Assembly: GCF_004329815.1 (NCBI RefSeq)
Contig: NZ_SJPE01000009.1
Span: 59,691-123,690, forward strand
DNA from: Flavobacterium silvisoli
GTDB lineage: Bacteria > Bacteroidota > Bacteroidia > Flavobacteriales > Flavobacteriaceae
Length of the DNA: 64,000 nucleotides
Direction of reading: 5' to 3'
Positions 42,187 to 51,335 of this stretch are shown here, in pieces. The notes under the pieces were generated by a model. The model worked only from the letters and a program-made list of their open reading frames with translations. It made no database searches and was not told the DNA's origin. Numbering within the stretch: position 1 is the first letter of the stretch; each line of letters begins with the position of its first letter. Both the position numbers and the translations under genes were made by a program.

Positions 42187-42954
42187 TTAGCTTTGCAGAG
42201 CGATGAGGCCTAATTCAGTACTTGCTCCGGCTTGTACTACTACATTTGTCTGTACTACTGGCAACAGAGGCAATAAGGGTGTTATGGTTACGGTGTAAGT
42301 TCCAGGAGGTAATCCGGTGATTTTAAAATCTCCGTTAGCATCTACATTACTGGTAAATTCGATGTTTGATGTTGATACGGCACTAACCATGGCCAATGAG
42401 CCAACCGGTGTTATATTTCCTTCGATGTTGCCGGTAATAGCACTAACTACTGTTCTCAAGACCGGTTTTAATTTAAAGGTTCCGTTACCGGTTTGTATCA
42501 CTGAGGTATTGGCGTCAAAGTCGATTAGAATATTGTTGTCAATATCAGCTTGTAATGTCTGATTTACCAAAAGTTTTAAACCCGATTGTTCGGCACTGGG
42601 CGTGCTTAAAGGGTAGGTTACTCCGTCAAGAACAACGCTGTTGTTTGGTCCGAGTATCAATCTGATTTGGCTTACGGTAGCACTGTTGAGGGAGCTTGAG
42701 GCTATCAAAGTATCGGCACCGTTGGTAAAATCGAGCAGGTTGTATATTCCGGCATTGGTATTTAGCGTAACGGCCTCGCCATTGGCTCCGATTACCTGAA
42801 CACTTTGAATGTCAACATTAACTTCGCTGAATGGTCCGGGAGCATCGGTCATACGTACTTTATAGGAGTAGCTTCCGGATGAAGAACTGTCACTACTGCA
42901 AGAGTAGAGAATAATAGCCGAAACGGCCGCGAGCATTATGACTATCTTTTTCAT
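42187..42954 (-). CDS. DUF4382 lipoprotein with C-terminal carboxypeptidase-regulatory-like domain
   Basis: A 255-residue lipoprotein (lipobox IILYSCSS, C19). A DUF4382 domain (about 29-165) opens VRMTDAPGPFSEVNVDIQSV. It is followed by a beta-sandwich (about 170-250) of the CarboxypepD_reg kind (GNIEGNITP ... DFKITGLPPGTYTVTI ... VVVQAGAST). Such modules are common in surface lipoproteins of this phylum. The function is unknown. The start is the ATG of MKKIVIMLAA. Confidence 0.82.
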   Translation of the reverse strand: MKKIVIMLAAVSAIILYSCSSDSSSSGSYSYKVRMTDAPGPFSEVNVDIQSVQVIGANGEAVTLNTNAGIYNLLDFTNGADTLIASSSLNSATVSQIRLILGPNNSVVLDGVTYPLSTPSAEQSGLKLLVNQTLQADIDNNILIDFDANTSVIQTGNGTFKLKPVLRTVVSAITGNIEGNITPVGSLAMVSAVSTSNIEFTSNVDANGDFKITGLPPGTYTVTITPLLPLLPVVQTNVVVQAGASTELGLIALQS

Positions 42955-43056
42955 TTTTTTAGCATTTAAATTAGTAATTAGGTTGCTTTACAAAGTTCAA
43001 AAATGATTACTGATGAGGTGTTATATAATATTGGATTTTCGTTTCACAATTTTCAT

Positions 43057-43377
43057 CTATAAAATGAGAATCAGTAATAATATAATTATGATAATGGCAC
43101 CCACCGAAAGGTAAACTCCGCCACCGGTAGCTTTCATCGTAGCTTTGATTTCTTTTACTTCTTTGCGGAGTGCTTTTTTTTCTTCCCGGGTCAGGTTTGA
43201 TTTGTCCATGGCTTTAATCTCGTTTAACCTATTGAGCAACACTTCGGTTTTGGCTTCTTCTGAAGGGGTATGGCTGATTTCGGAGTTTACCGGTACAACT
43301 GTGCTGGCAAATGTTGGAGTAGTACAAGCTAACGATGCTAATACTACTGCCATTCTGAGTTTAGAAATTGTTTTCAT
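43057..43377 (-). CDS. Small secreted or membrane-anchored protein with coiled coil and C-terminal anchor
   Basis: A 106-residue protein. A signal segment comes first (MAVVLASLACTTPTFA), then a charged coiled coil (about 40-82, NLTREEKKALRKEVKEIKATM). A C-terminal hydrophobic helix GGGVYLSVGAIIIIILLLIL ends the chain. Similar flavobacterial proteins are often called seryl-tRNA synthetase by error; no synthetase feature is seen. The structure suggests a bitopic envelope protein. Function unknown. Confidence 0.7.
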   Translation of the reverse strand: MKTISKLRMAVVLASLACTTPTFASTVVPVNSEISHTPSEEAKTEVLLNRLNEIKAMDKSNLTREEKKALRKEVKEIKATMKATGGGVYLSVGAIIIIILLLILIL

Positions 43378-43495
43378 AACTGTTTGCTTTTAAATGTTAG
43401 TCAAAGTTTGTCAATTCTGTTGATTTTATCATTACACAATATTTTTTTAAAATTGCATAATTCACACATTGACACAACTGTTTTGATGTTATGCA

Positions 43496-43532
43496 TAAAA
43501 AAAACGCCCGAGAACCAAATCCCGAGCGCTTT
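43496..43532 (-). terminator. Rho-independent terminator (leftward)
   Basis: Read leftward, CGCTCGGG ... CTCGGGCG with an 8-base loop and two U-G pairs, then a run of T. It is 22 bases beyond the stop codon of the leftward membrane-protein gene that ends at 43554. Confidence 0.75.
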
Positions 43533-43553
43533 TCACTATGAAAATTGTACTGC

Positions 43554-43940
43554 TTACTTTATTTTTCCATTGACTACTGCTACAGTGGCTCCTACAAAGG
43601 CAGCCATAACCAAACTGATAGCGGCTCCCATAATGGTCATTTTGTAATCAAGGTTGTCATACATGTGGTAGAAACAATCAAACCATAGGCTGGTCAGCAA
43701 ACCTACACCGGCTGCGACTTTAATTCCGGGAACACATTTTGTGATGCCTTCGCCTTGAGAAAAGATATAAGAAATTAAAAAGCCGAAAATCATGCAACCG
43801 GCAAAAATTAACATCAAATTTTCTTTTCCGGCATTAGGAGCTGTGGGGTCATTCAGAAGTATGCCGTAAATAAGCCAACCTAAAAGGTAATTGACAACTC
43901 CGCCGACAATTCCGCCAACGATAAATTTTTTCATATTCAT
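43554..43940 (-). CDS. Four-helix membrane protein of unknown function
   Basis: A 128-residue protein with four hydrophobic helices (FIVGGIVGGVVNYLLGWLIYG, LMLIFAGCMIFGFLISYIF, VAAGVGLLTSLWFDCF, MGAAISLVMAAFVGATVAVV). The N-terminal segment GGIVGGVVNYLLGW resembles DUF1761-type proteins, but I cannot assign it with confidence. It ends in a basic tail GKIK. It is monocistronic by its position between a terminator and an oppositely spaced upstream gene. Confidence 0.72.
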   Translation of the reverse strand: MNMKKFIVGGIVGGVVNYLLGWLIYGILLNDPTAPNAGKENLMLIFAGCMIFGFLISYIFSQGEGITKCVPGIKVAAGVGLLTSLWFDCFYHMYDNLDYKMTIMGAAISLVMAAFVGATVAVVNGKIK

Positions 43941-44048
43941 AAGTAATATTTTTATTGGTTAGTGCAATAAAAGTATTAAAATAATGAAAATACAATAAAG
44001 AGTTAACGTTTTAATTGTTAACTTTTTAAAAGGCAGAATTGTTAATAA

Positions 44049-45821
44049 TTAGCCGTATATTTTTTGATACAACTCTTTATAGAGTTCCATTACTGCTTTG
44101 CGTTTCAGTTTCAGGGTAGGGGTTAGCTGGCCACCGTCAACCGACCAAACATCAGGGGTGAGTTCAATACGTTTGATTTGTTCCCAATGCCCGAATTTTT
44201 TATTGATTTCGTTTACTTCCTGCTCTATTCGTTCTTTCACTTTCGGATTGGCACTGGTTTCGGCATTGGTTTGACCCACCGGTATTTTGTGCAGGGCAGC
44301 CCATTCTTTAACGAAAGCAAAATTGGGCTGAATGAAAGCAGCCGGCATTTTTTCGCCATCGCCAATGACCATGATTTGTTCAATAAAGCGGGATTGTTTC
44401 ATGGCATTTTCGAGCAATTGCGGAGCGATGTATTTTCCGCCCGAGGTTTTGAACATTTCCTTCTTGCGGTCGGTAATTTTGAGGAATCCTTCGCTGTCAA
44501 TTTCACCAATATCTCCGGTATGGAAATAACCGTCAACTATAGCTTCTTGGGTGAGTTTTTCGTCTTTATAGTATCCCATCATTACATTGGGACCTTTGCA
44601 GAGAATCTCACCATCAGGAGCAATTTTGACTTCAACATTATCAATAATACGGCCAACGGTTCCTATTTTGAAACCGTGATTGCGCATATCATTTACTGCT
44701 ATTACCGGTGAAGTTTCAGATAGACCGTAGCCTTCCATGATGTAAATTTCGGCCGCCGCAAAAATGCGGAGTAATCGGTGTTGCATGGCTGCACTGCCGT
44801 TGACAATTAAATCGAGTCTTCCGCCTAAACCTTCTTTCCATTTACTGAAAATGAGTTTACGGGCTATTTTTAACTGCAATTCGTACCACCAGCCATTGGC
44901 TCCGTAAGGTTCGTAACGTTCTCCAACCTGAACAGCCCAGAAAAATAATTTCTTTTTTATTCCAGTGAGTTCTGAGCCTTTGGCTATGATTTTTTCATAT
45001 ACTTTTTCGGTAAGTCGCGGCACCCCTGTCATGACTGTCGGTCTTACTTCTTTAACGTTATCACCAATTTTTTCGATGGATTCACCAAAATAAATCGAAC
45101 AACTGTAAAATTGGTAAATGTAGGTCACCATGCGTTCGTAAATGTGACAAATAGGTAAGAAGCTCAAGGCGATACTTTTGCCTTCTTCAAACGGAATACG
45201 GCTGGCGCTGTCTAACACATTTGAAACGATATTATTGTGGGAAAGCATTACACCCTTAGGTCTTCCGGTGGTTCCCGAAGTGTAAATGATAGTGGCTAAA
45301 TCAGATCCTTTGACACTGTTTTTGAGGGCTTCAACTTCATCTTGATTGCTTTCGTCTTTTCCTAATTCGAGTAGTGTATTCCAATTGGTGCAGTGGTTCA
45401 AGGTGTTGAACGAATAGATATCGATTAAGTAGGGTACTTTTCCTTTGATATTATTTACTTTACGGAATACTTCTTCATCCGATACAAAGCAATATTTGGC
45501 TTCGCTGTGGTTGAGAATGTACTCGTAATCGTCTTCTGAAATCGTTGGGTAAATAGGAACGTTTTGTGCACCTACCTGCAATATACCGATATCCATGATG
45601 TGCCATTCTGTTCGGTTGTTGGATGAAATGATGGCAATCTTATCATTTTTTTGAACCCCCAGTCGCAATAAAGCTCTCGAAATAGTGTTGGCTTTATTAA
45701 TATATTCCTGAGTGGAGGTTTTAACCCAAACCCCATCATATTTTGTAACTAAACAGGCTTTGAGGTTGTTTTTGGAAAGTTGGTGGTATGGAAAGTCAAA
45801 AAGACGGGTAATAGGAGCCAT
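44049..45821 (-). CDS. Long-chain fatty acid-CoA ligase (AMP-dependent synthetase)
   Basis: A 590-residue ANL-superfamily ligase that activates fatty acids to acyl-CoA. Motifs: the P-loop IIYTSGTTGRPKGVMLSHNN, the A5 segment MEGYGLSETSPVIA, the YFHTGDIGEIDSEGFLKITD hinge region and the linker KTSGGKYIAPQ. The length and the pattern VMTGVPRLTEKVYEKI place it with long-chain (FadD15-like) ligases. It is not in the fad operon but only 2 kb from it, and would feed that pathway. Confidence 0.9.
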   Translation of the reverse strand: MAPITRLFDFPYHQLSKNNLKACLVTKYDGVWVKTSTQEYINKANTISRALLRLGVQKNDKIAIISSNNRTEWHIMDIGILQVGAQNVPIYPTISEDDYEYILNHSEAKYCFVSDEEVFRKVNNIKGKVPYLIDIYSFNTLNHCTNWNTLLELGKDESNQDEVEALKNSVKGSDLATIIYTSGTTGRPKGVMLSHNNIVSNVLDSASRIPFEEGKSIALSFLPICHIYERMVTYIYQFYSCSIYFGESIEKIGDNVKEVRPTVMTGVPRLTEKVYEKIIAKGSELTGIKKKLFFWAVQVGERYEPYGANGWWYELQLKIARKLIFSKWKEGLGGRLDLIVNGSAAMQHRLLRIFAAAEIYIMEGYGLSETSPVIAVNDMRNHGFKIGTVGRIIDNVEVKIAPDGEILCKGPNVMMGYYKDEKLTQEAIVDGYFHTGDIGEIDSEGFLKITDRKKEMFKTSGGKYIAPQLLENAMKQSRFIEQIMVIGDGEKMPAAFIQPNFAFVKEWAALHKIPVGQTNAETSANPKVKERIEQEVNEINKKFGHWEQIKRIELTPDVWSVDGGQLTPTLKLKRKAVMELYKELYQKIYG

Positions 45822-45907
45822 TGCTATAATTTTATCGCAAATTAACTAATATTCGTTGCATTCACAATTATTACTTTAAAATATCAAAAACATATGCCCG
45901 AAATATG

Positions 45908-45915
45908 TAGTTTTG
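45908..45915 (+). promoter_or_regulatory. -7 promoter box (TAGTTTTG) for the LTA synthase-like gene
   Basis: An exact TAnnTTTG match 24 bases before the ATG at 45939. No clear -33 TTG. Confidence 0.4.
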
Positions 45916-45938
45916 CATCGATAATTTGAAACGCTTTC

Positions 45939-47864
45939 ATGAAAAAATTCCCTAGGTTTACCGAGTATAAAATTTTGGCCATCAGGATTTTATTAGTCTA
46001 TGTTTTTTATTTTATTGCCCGAGTTTTATTTTTTGTTTACAATCAAAATTTAATCAAAGTAGAGGGTCTTTACGACTTTTTAAGATTGTGTTACCACGGA
46101 TTGGTGTTTGATACCACGACTATACTTTATGTTAACGGGTTGTTCATCCTGTTCTCGGTGCTGCCCTTGGTTTCTAACACTAAAAAGAAGTTTCAAAAGT
46201 TTTTGTTCTGGCTGTATTTTGCCACCAATCTTTTGGCCTATTCGACGAATTTTATCGATTTTATTTACTACCGATATTCCTTCAACAGAAGTACTCGGGC
46301 CTCATTAGATACCCTGCAAAATGAAAGCAATAAGTCGCTGTTGTTTCTGAATTTCCTTCAAAATTACTGGCATGTATTCCTGCTTTTTTTTGTCTTGAGT
46401 TACATTTGGATATTGCTGTATAAAAGGACTAAAATTCACCCGGTGAAGGAGCACCCTAATTTTAAGTACTTCGCTTTTTCGACAGCAAATTTCCTGGTCA
46501 TAGTTGCCCTTTGTATTGGCGGAATTCGAGGCGACTTTAAGAAAAGTACCCGTCCGATTAATATCTTGGATGCGAGCCGCTATATCACCAATTCTTCTCA
46601 GGCAGATGTAGTCTTGAATACGCCTTTTGCCATCATCCGTACCTGGAATACCAATTCCTTCAAAAAGGAAAACTACATGCCCAAAGCAGAAGTTGATAAA
46701 TTGCTTATACCTATAAAGCAATACCACAATAATCCGCAAACCAAACCCAATGTGGTTATTTTCATACTCGAAAGTTTTGGTCGAGAGTACTGCGGTGTTT
46801 TCAATAAAGAAACCAAAATCCCCGATTATGAAGGCTATACCCCCTTTGTAGATTCTTTGGCTCAACACAGTTTGATTTTTACCAATGGGTATGCTAACGG
46901 ATGGAAGTCGATACACGGAGTATCTTCTATTATTGCCGGAATTCCGTCGTTTAAGGATGCTTTTACTTCGTCGCCTTACCCTAAACAAAAAATAGAATCG
47001 TTGGTATCTACCCTCAAAAGTGAAGGTTATGACACTTCGTTCTTTCACGGAGCACCGAATGGCTCTATGGGCTTCTTGGGCTTTGGCAATATTTTGGGTT
47101 ATGATCATTATTATGGCAAGACCGAATATAATAACGATGCTGATTTTGACGGGGTTTGGGGGATTTGGGATGAGCCTTTTTTCCAGTATTTCAGTAAAAC
47201 GCTGACCGAAAAGAAACAACCGTTCATGGCAACTTTATTTTCAGTTTCTTCTCATGAGCCCTATAAAGTTCCGGCTAAGTATGAAGGTAAATTCCCGAAA
47301 GGAAAAGTAAACATCAACCAATGCATAGGATATACGGATTATGCTTTAAAACGTTTTTTTAACGAGGCTAAAAAGCAACCTTGGTATAAAAACACTATTT
47401 TTGTGCTGGTAGCCGATCACGGCAATACGGTGGCTTATGATGAATATTTGAAGGAATTCAATCGCAATACGGTGCCGATTTTGTTCTTTTCACCCGATGA
47501 AAAATACAAAGGTGTCAATGACGATTGGGCGCAACAGATTGATATTTATCCCACCTTACTCGACATGATTGGTTATCCGAAACCGTTCAGAAGTTGGGGC
47601 AGAAGTTTGATTAGTGATAAACAAGTGCCGCCTTTTGTGGTGAAGTATTCACAGAATGTATATCAGTTTATGGAAGGCAATTACATTTGTTGTTTTGACG
47701 GCAAAAAAGTAGTTGGGTTTTATGCCAAAGAAGATAAAGGGATGGAACATAACCTGATTAAAAATGTAACACCTGAAATGGAGGTCATTGCAAAACGATG
47801 CAAGGCGTTTGTTCAGGATTATATGGAGCGAATAATTGATAAGCGCTTGACAACCGTAAAATAA
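45939..47864 (+). CDS. LTA synthase family phosphoglycerol transferase-like protein
   Basis: A 641-residue protein with five hydrophobic helices in the first 240 residues and an extracytoplasmic sulfatase-fold domain (about 265-600). Conserved metal-site segments are VVIFILESFGREY, GWKSIHGVSS, SVSSHEPY and LVADHGNTVAYD. Family members transfer glycerol-phosphate or phosphoethanolamine to glycans. Flavobacteria lack lipoteichoic acid, so the true acceptor is probably a membrane or surface glycolipid; this is inference. It is followed after 14 bases by a phosphatase gene. Confidence 0.85.
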   Translation: MKKFPRFTEYKILAIRILLVYVFYFIARVLFFVYNQNLIKVEGLYDFLRLCYHGLVFDTTTILYVNGLFILFSVLPLVSNTKKKFQKFLFWLYFATNLLAYSTNFIDFIYYRYSFNRSTRASLDTLQNESNKSLLFLNFLQNYWHVFLLFFVLSYIWILLYKRTKIHPVKEHPNFKYFAFSTANFLVIVALCIGGIRGDFKKSTRPINILDASRYITNSSQADVVLNTPFAIIRTWNTNSFKKENYMPKAEVDKLLIPIKQYHNNPQTKPNVVIFILESFGREYCGVFNKETKIPDYEGYTPFVDSLAQHSLIFTNGYANGWKSIHGVSSIIAGIPSFKDAFTSSPYPKQKIESLVSTLKSEGYDTSFFHGAPNGSMGFLGFGNILGYDHYYGKTEYNNDADFDGVWGIWDEPFFQYFSKTLTEKKQPFMATLFSVSSHEPYKVPAKYEGKFPKGKVNINQCIGYTDYALKRFFNEAKKQPWYKNTIFVLVADHGNTVAYDEYLKEFNRNTVPILFFSPDEKYKGVNDDWAQQIDIYPTLLDMIGYPKPFRSWGRSLISDKQVPPFVVKYSQNVYQFMEGNYICCFDGKKVVGFYAKEDKGMEHNLIKNVTPEMEVIAKRCKAFVQDYMERIIDKRLTTVK

Positions 47865-47877
47865 ATATAGAAAAGAA

Positions 47878-48465
47878 ATGAAAAAGAAAATTGGAATTAT
47901 TGTTTTAGTATTGGTTTTGATTGGCACAGGAAAGTACGTGTACGACCGTCATATCAACCATAATTTTATGACTATTACTGAAGGTAAAGTCTATAAGTCT
48001 GGAGTAATTCCACCTGATGAAATTGCCGATTATGTTAAAAAGTACCACATCAAGTCGATAGTGGATTTGCGTTTCCCTGGAACCGGTGACACGGTTAACA
48101 ACCCGGAGATACCCGCTGAATTGACTGCAGAAAAAGAAGCGGTGGCTAAAATTCCGGGGGTGAACTATTTCAACAATGGTTGTGACCAGGTACCTGATCA
48201 AGCCGCGGTGGATTCGTTTTTAAAAATAATGGACAACAAAGATAATTATCCTGTATTGATTCACTGTTATCATGGTATTGGCCGTTCGCAGTTGTTCGCA
48301 GCACTTTACCGCATTGAATTTGAAGGCTGGACCAATGAAGAAGCCCGCAACAAAGCTGCTTTTCCGGTTAAGTTCAGTTCGTTTGACGATGGGACGCCTA
48401 AAGGGGAATACCTAAAAGCGTATAAAACCAGAAAGCAAAAAGCGGAAGAAAATAAAAGTAAATAA
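47878..48465 (+). CDS. Dual-specificity (tyrosine) phosphatase-like protein
   Basis: A 195-residue protein with an N-terminal membrane or signal segment (about residues 4-18, IGIIVLVLVLIGTG). The PTP loop is H129-C130-Y-H-G-I-G-R136 in VLIHCYHGIGRSQ, so the C-x5-R signature is complete. The segment IVDLRFPGTGDT is the usual beta-strand before the general-acid region. It has a lysine-rich C-terminus. It may be periplasmic, acting on protein or lipid phosphate. It is in an operon with the LTA-synthase-like gene and is followed by a terminator. Confidence 0.85.
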   Translation: MKKKIGIIVLVLVLIGTGKYVYDRHINHNFMTITEGKVYKSGVIPPDEIADYVKKYHIKSIVDLRFPGTGDTVNNPEIPAELTAEKEAVAKIPGVNYFNNGCDQVPDQAAVDSFLKIMDNKDNYPVLIHCYHGIGRSQLFAALYRIEFEGWTNEEARNKAAFPVKFSSFDDGTPKGEYLKAYKTRKQKAEENKSK

Positions 48466-48492
48466 AAAAGAGAGCCTTAGGCTCTCTTTTTT
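48464..48492. terminator. Bidirectional rho-independent terminator
   Basis: A 7-bp stem GAGAGCC / GGCTCTC with a TTA loop, flanked by an A run and a T run, lies between convergent genes. Confidence 0.9.
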
Positions 48493-48508
48493 ATTATGTA
48501 AATATATT

Positions 48509-48901
48509 TTACAGTTTGTGCATGTTTTGCGCCAGGGTTTCAATAAACTTGGAGATAGGCCCTTTGATCATCATGGCCATCATGGGATTGAACTCGCCTT
48601 CAAAAACCAATTGAACAGTAGTAGCAGTATCCGAAACAGCTTCCAAATTAGCGGTTAAAGTAAAAGGCAATTTATCACTGGCGGCGGCAAGGTTTACTCG
48701 GGAATGCGGTACACCTTCTTTTAATCGTAATTTAATTTCGGGCATGCCTTTCAGTCCGAAATTAAAAATATCATCGCCTAATACTTCAAACTTAGCAATG
48801 TTCTCGGGCATGAGTTTTTCAAAGTTTTTCACATCTGACAGCGCATTGAAAAGATATTCAGCTGATTTTTCTACGGTAACTTTTGGGCTTTCTAAATTCA
48901 T
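48509..48901 (-). CDS. SRPBCC (START-like) family protein
   Basis: A 130-residue soluble protein of the Bet v1/START-like superfamily: MNLESPKVTVEKSAEYLFNALSD, a central beta region with EIKLRLKEGVPHSRVNL and a C-terminal helix KGPISKFIETLAQN. Such proteins bind hydrophobic ligands in a cavity. The ligand is unknown. It is downstream of pyrE on the same strand; the gap between them is a repeat element. Confidence 0.82.
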   Translation of the reverse strand: MNLESPKVTVEKSAEYLFNALSDVKNFEKLMPENIAKFEVLGDDIFNFGLKGMPEIKLRLKEGVPHSRVNLAAASDKLPFTLTANLEAVSDTATTVQLVFEGEFNPMMAMMIKGPISKFIETLAQNMHKL

Positions 48902-48913
48902 AGTTTTTATTTT

Positions 48914-48975
48914 AGAGAAAAGAGCCTAGAAGAAAGAGAAAAACTTTCTTGCTTCTTGCTTCTTTGTTCTTGTTT
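48914..48975. repeat. Solo junction inverted repeat with AAGAAGC/TCTTGCT 7-nt units (no IVP gene)
   Basis: It fills the gap between the pyrE stop (48976) and the SRPBCC start (48901). The left arm has units AGAGAAA, AGAGCCT, AGAAGAA, AGAGAAA; the right arm has TCTTGCT, TCTTGCT, TCTTTGT, TCTTG. The units are those of the IVP cassette arms, but there is no reading frame between them. It starts 13 bases before the SRPBCC start codon. Confidence 0.65.
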
Positions 48976-49620
48976 TTAATTAACATTCCAAGTCGACGGA
49001 CTTTTACACCATTCTTGCAGGGTTTGCAGTTCTTTTTCGGTGATGTAATTTTTGGCTACAGCCAAATCCAATAAATGCGGATAATCGGCTAAAGTGTGCA
49101 ATTCTACATTGGCATTTTTAAAATTGGTCACTGCTTCGTCAAACCCATACGTAAAAATGGCTACCATGCCTTTCACGTGAGCGCCGGCTTCTTTTAGTGC
49201 TTCAACGGCTAACAAACTGCTGTTGCCGGTACTGATTAAATCTTCTACGACGACTACGTTTTGTCCTTTTTGTAAAAAACCTTCTACTTGGTTTTGTCGA
49301 CCGTGTTTTTTAGGTTCCGGTCTTACGTATACGAATGGTAAACCCATGTATTCTGCTACCAATATCCCTATGCCGATAGCACCTGTAGCTACACCGGCTA
49401 TGACATCGGGCTTTCCGAATTGTTTTTCAATATACTTGGAAAACTCTTCGCGAATGTAGTTTCTGATGGGAGGGAAGGACAGTATCAGGCGGTTATCACA
49501 ATAAATTGGAGAGTGCCAGCCCGAGGCCCACGTAAAAGGATTTTTCGGATTCAATTTAATTGCATTTATTTGTAAAAGCAATTCGGCTGTTTTTTCGGCT
49601 GTGTCTTTATTAAAAATCAT
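48976..49620 (-). CDS. pyrE: Orotate phosphoribosyltransferase
   Basis: Converts orotate and PRPP to OMP in pyrimidine synthesis. The 214-residue protein has the PRPP motif VVVVEDLISTGNSSL and the segments FTWASGWHSPIYCDNRL and GVATGAIGIGILVA. The start is MIFNKDTAEKTAELL at 49620; the frame is open 17 codons further upstream, but that stretch overlaps the divergent NUDIX start. The start codons of pyrE and the NUDIX gene are 7 bases apart, so each promoter must lie within the other gene. Confidence 0.95.
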   Translation of the reverse strand: MIFNKDTAEKTAELLLQINAIKLNPKNPFTWASGWHSPIYCDNRLILSFPPIRNYIREEFSKYIEKQFGKPDVIAGVATGAIGIGILVAEYMGLPFVYVRPEPKKHGRQNQVEGFLQKGQNVVVVEDLISTGNSSLLAVEALKEAGAHVKGMVAIFTYGFDEAVTNFKNANVELHTLADYPHLLDLAVAKNYITEKELQTLQEWCKSPSTWNVN

Positions 49621-49627
49621 AGTACAA

Positions 49628-50233
49628 ATGTATAAAGTTTTTGTCAACGATAAACCACTTTTTTTAACCAACGAAATCGCTAAAGAAACCGATTTTCAGT
49701 TGTTTTTGTTGGAAAGTATTGATATTGAGCAACTCATCATCAAAATGTTCCAAAATAAGATTCAGAAAGCGTATTTGTACTATCCGGATGAAAAGGCCAT
49801 TCTGAAAAAAATGAAAGAAAAAATTCCGGTATGTAAAGCCGGTGGCGGATTGGTCTACAATCGAAAAGGTGAAGTGCTTTTTATTTACAGAAACGGCAAA
49901 TGGGATTTGCCTAAAGGCGGAATCGAAAAAAATGAAGAAATTGAACGAACCGCAATTCGCGAGGTAGAAGAAGAAACAGGAGTTGATCAGCTTACCATTT
50001 CCAAAAAACTCCAAAAAACCTATCACATTTTTAAGCGTAACGGCAAATACAAACTAAAAGTAACCCACTGGTTTGAAATGCAATCTGATTTTGAAGGAAC
50101 TCCGTTACCTCAGGCCAATGAAGGCATTGAAAAAGCAGTATGGCTCAACCCTGAGCAAGTAAAAGAAGCGCTCAAGAACTCTTACGAAAATATCAAGTTG
50201 CTGTTTGAAGAAGAAAAACTACTCAAAACTTAA
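49628..50233 (+). CDS. NUDIX hydrolase
   Basis: A 201-residue NUDIX-fold hydrolase with a complete Nudix box, GGIEKNEEIERTAIREVEEE followed by TGV (G-x5-E-x7-R-E-U-x-E-E-x-G-U). The first 75 residues are a separate domain before the Nudix fold. Family members remove a nucleoside diphosphate from sugars, cofactors or oxidised nucleotides; the substrate is unknown. I start it at MYKVFVNDKPLF (49628); ATG-like extension to 49601 would run into pyrE. It is divergent from pyrE by 7 bases. Confidence 0.88.
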   Translation: MYKVFVNDKPLFLTNEIAKETDFQLFLLESIDIEQLIIKMFQNKIQKAYLYYPDEKAILKKMKEKIPVCKAGGGLVYNRKGEVLFIYRNGKWDLPKGGIEKNEEIERTAIREVEEETGVDQLTISKKLQKTYHIFKRNGKYKLKVTHWFEMQSDFEGTPLPQANEGIEKAVWLNPEQVKEALKNSYENIKLLFEEEKLLKT

Positions 50234-50247
50234 ATTCTTTCCTTTTT

Positions 50248-50255
50248 TATTTTTG
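50248..50255 (+). promoter_or_regulatory. Possible -7 promoter box (TATTTTTG) of the CAT-like gene
   Basis: A TAnnTTTG match 98 bases upstream of the CAT-like ATG, leaving a long untranslated leader. No clear -33 element. Confidence 0.3.
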
Positions 50256-50352
50256 CTATATTAGCACTAGAAAGCTCCCTAAGGTTTGGCTTATTCATGC
50301 CTTTTTGTATTGGTGTTACCACGGAAGGTTCTTTCATCCCTAATTCGAGCAA

Positions 50353-50982
50353 ATGAAAATAATCGACCCTGAAAACTGGAACCGCAAAGAACATTTCGAT
50401 TTCTTTTCAAAAATGACCAGCCCTTATTTTGGAATTTCGACTGAGGTGGACTGTACCAACGCTTATGCAACAGCTAAAGAAAATGAGCATTCTTTTTTTG
50501 CTTCGTATTTGCATAAATCAATGATAGCCGTGAACTCGGTTGAAGAGATGCGTATGAGAATTGTTGATCGCCAGATTGTTTTATTCGATGTTATTCATGC
50601 CGGCGCGACGGTGGGTAGGGCAGACGGAACTTTTGGGTTTATATTTGTTCCATTTTCGCCCGATTTCGATGTTTTTAATGCGTCTTTGCAGAAAGAAATT
50701 CAGGCAGTACACAATTCTACCGGTTTGCGACTGAACGATGACGACATCAAGAAAGATTTAATTCGGCATTCTACAATTCCCTGGACTTCCTTTACCGGCT
50801 TACTGCATCCTACAAATTTTGACAATACCGAATCGGTTCCCAAAATAACTTTCGGAAAATTTAATATTAAAGAAGGGAAAAAATACCTCCCGGTTTCGGT
50901 TGAAGCGCATCATGGTTTGGTAGATGGTTTTCATTTGGCCAATTATTTAAACGAATTTCAAAAGCAGCTTGATCATGAATAA
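50353..50982 (+). CDS. Chloramphenicol acetyltransferase-like protein (CatA family)
   Basis: A 209-residue trimeric-CAT-fold protein. The catalytic motif is H187-x3-D191-G in [11 protein letters not shown], matching the HHxxxDGxH motif of CatA, and the DP-rich opening [18 protein letters not shown] is the typical CAT N-terminus. The family acetylates chloramphenicol, but chromosomal relatives in flavobacteria often act on unknown substrates. The 120-base leader has no obvious attenuator. It overlaps the next gene by 8 bases. Resistance cannot be concluded from sequence alone. Confidence 0.85.
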   Translation: MKIIDPENWNRKEHFDFFSKMTSPYFGISTEVDCTNAYATAKENEHSFFASYLHKSMIAVNSVEEMRMRIVDRQIVLFDVIHAGATVGRADGTFGFIFVPFSPDFDVFNASLQKEIQAVHNSTGLRLNDDDIKKDLIRHSTIPWTSFTGLLHPTNFDNTESVPKITFGKFNIKEGKKYLPVSVEAHHGLVDGFHLANYLNEFQKQLDHE

Positions 50983-51325
50983 CAATCGCATTTATCGTTT
51001 GCTTTTTTCGAGTATCTATCCACTCTACATACAAAAGGCAGTAAAAAAAGGTCGTACCAAAGAAGAGGTGGATACTGTTATTTTTTGGCTTACTGGATAC
51101 AATGAGAAAAGCTTGCAGGAGCAAATTGACCGGAAAACTGATTTTGAAACCTTTTTTGCCGAAGCTCCGTTGCTTCACCCCAATGCGTCTAAAATTACCG
51201 GTGTCATTTGCGGGTATCGGGTAGAAACCATAGAAGACCCTTTGGTACAAAAAATCCGTTACTTAGATAAACTGATAGATGAATTGGCTAAAGGAAAAGC
51301 GATGGAAAAAATTCTGAGACAGTAA
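50975..51325 (+). CDS. DUF2200 protein
   Basis: A 116-residue protein with the DUF2200 pattern: [38 protein letters not shown] and a C-terminal helix [20 protein letters not shown]. Function unknown. The ATG at 50975 overlaps the CAT-like stop codon (ATGAATAA), so the two are translationally coupled. Confidence 0.85.
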   Translation: MNNNRIYRLLFSSIYPLYIQKAVKKGRTKEEVDTVIFWLTGYNEKSLQEQIDRKTDFETFFAEAPLLHPNASKITGVICGYRVETIEDPLVQKIRYLDKLIDELAKGKAMEKILRQ

Positions 51326-51335
51326 AAAAAGGCTC

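Noticed and set aside
46305..47219. Long frame opposite the LTA synthase-like gene
   Set aside because: It is a shadow of the true gene; basic, with no conserved motif.
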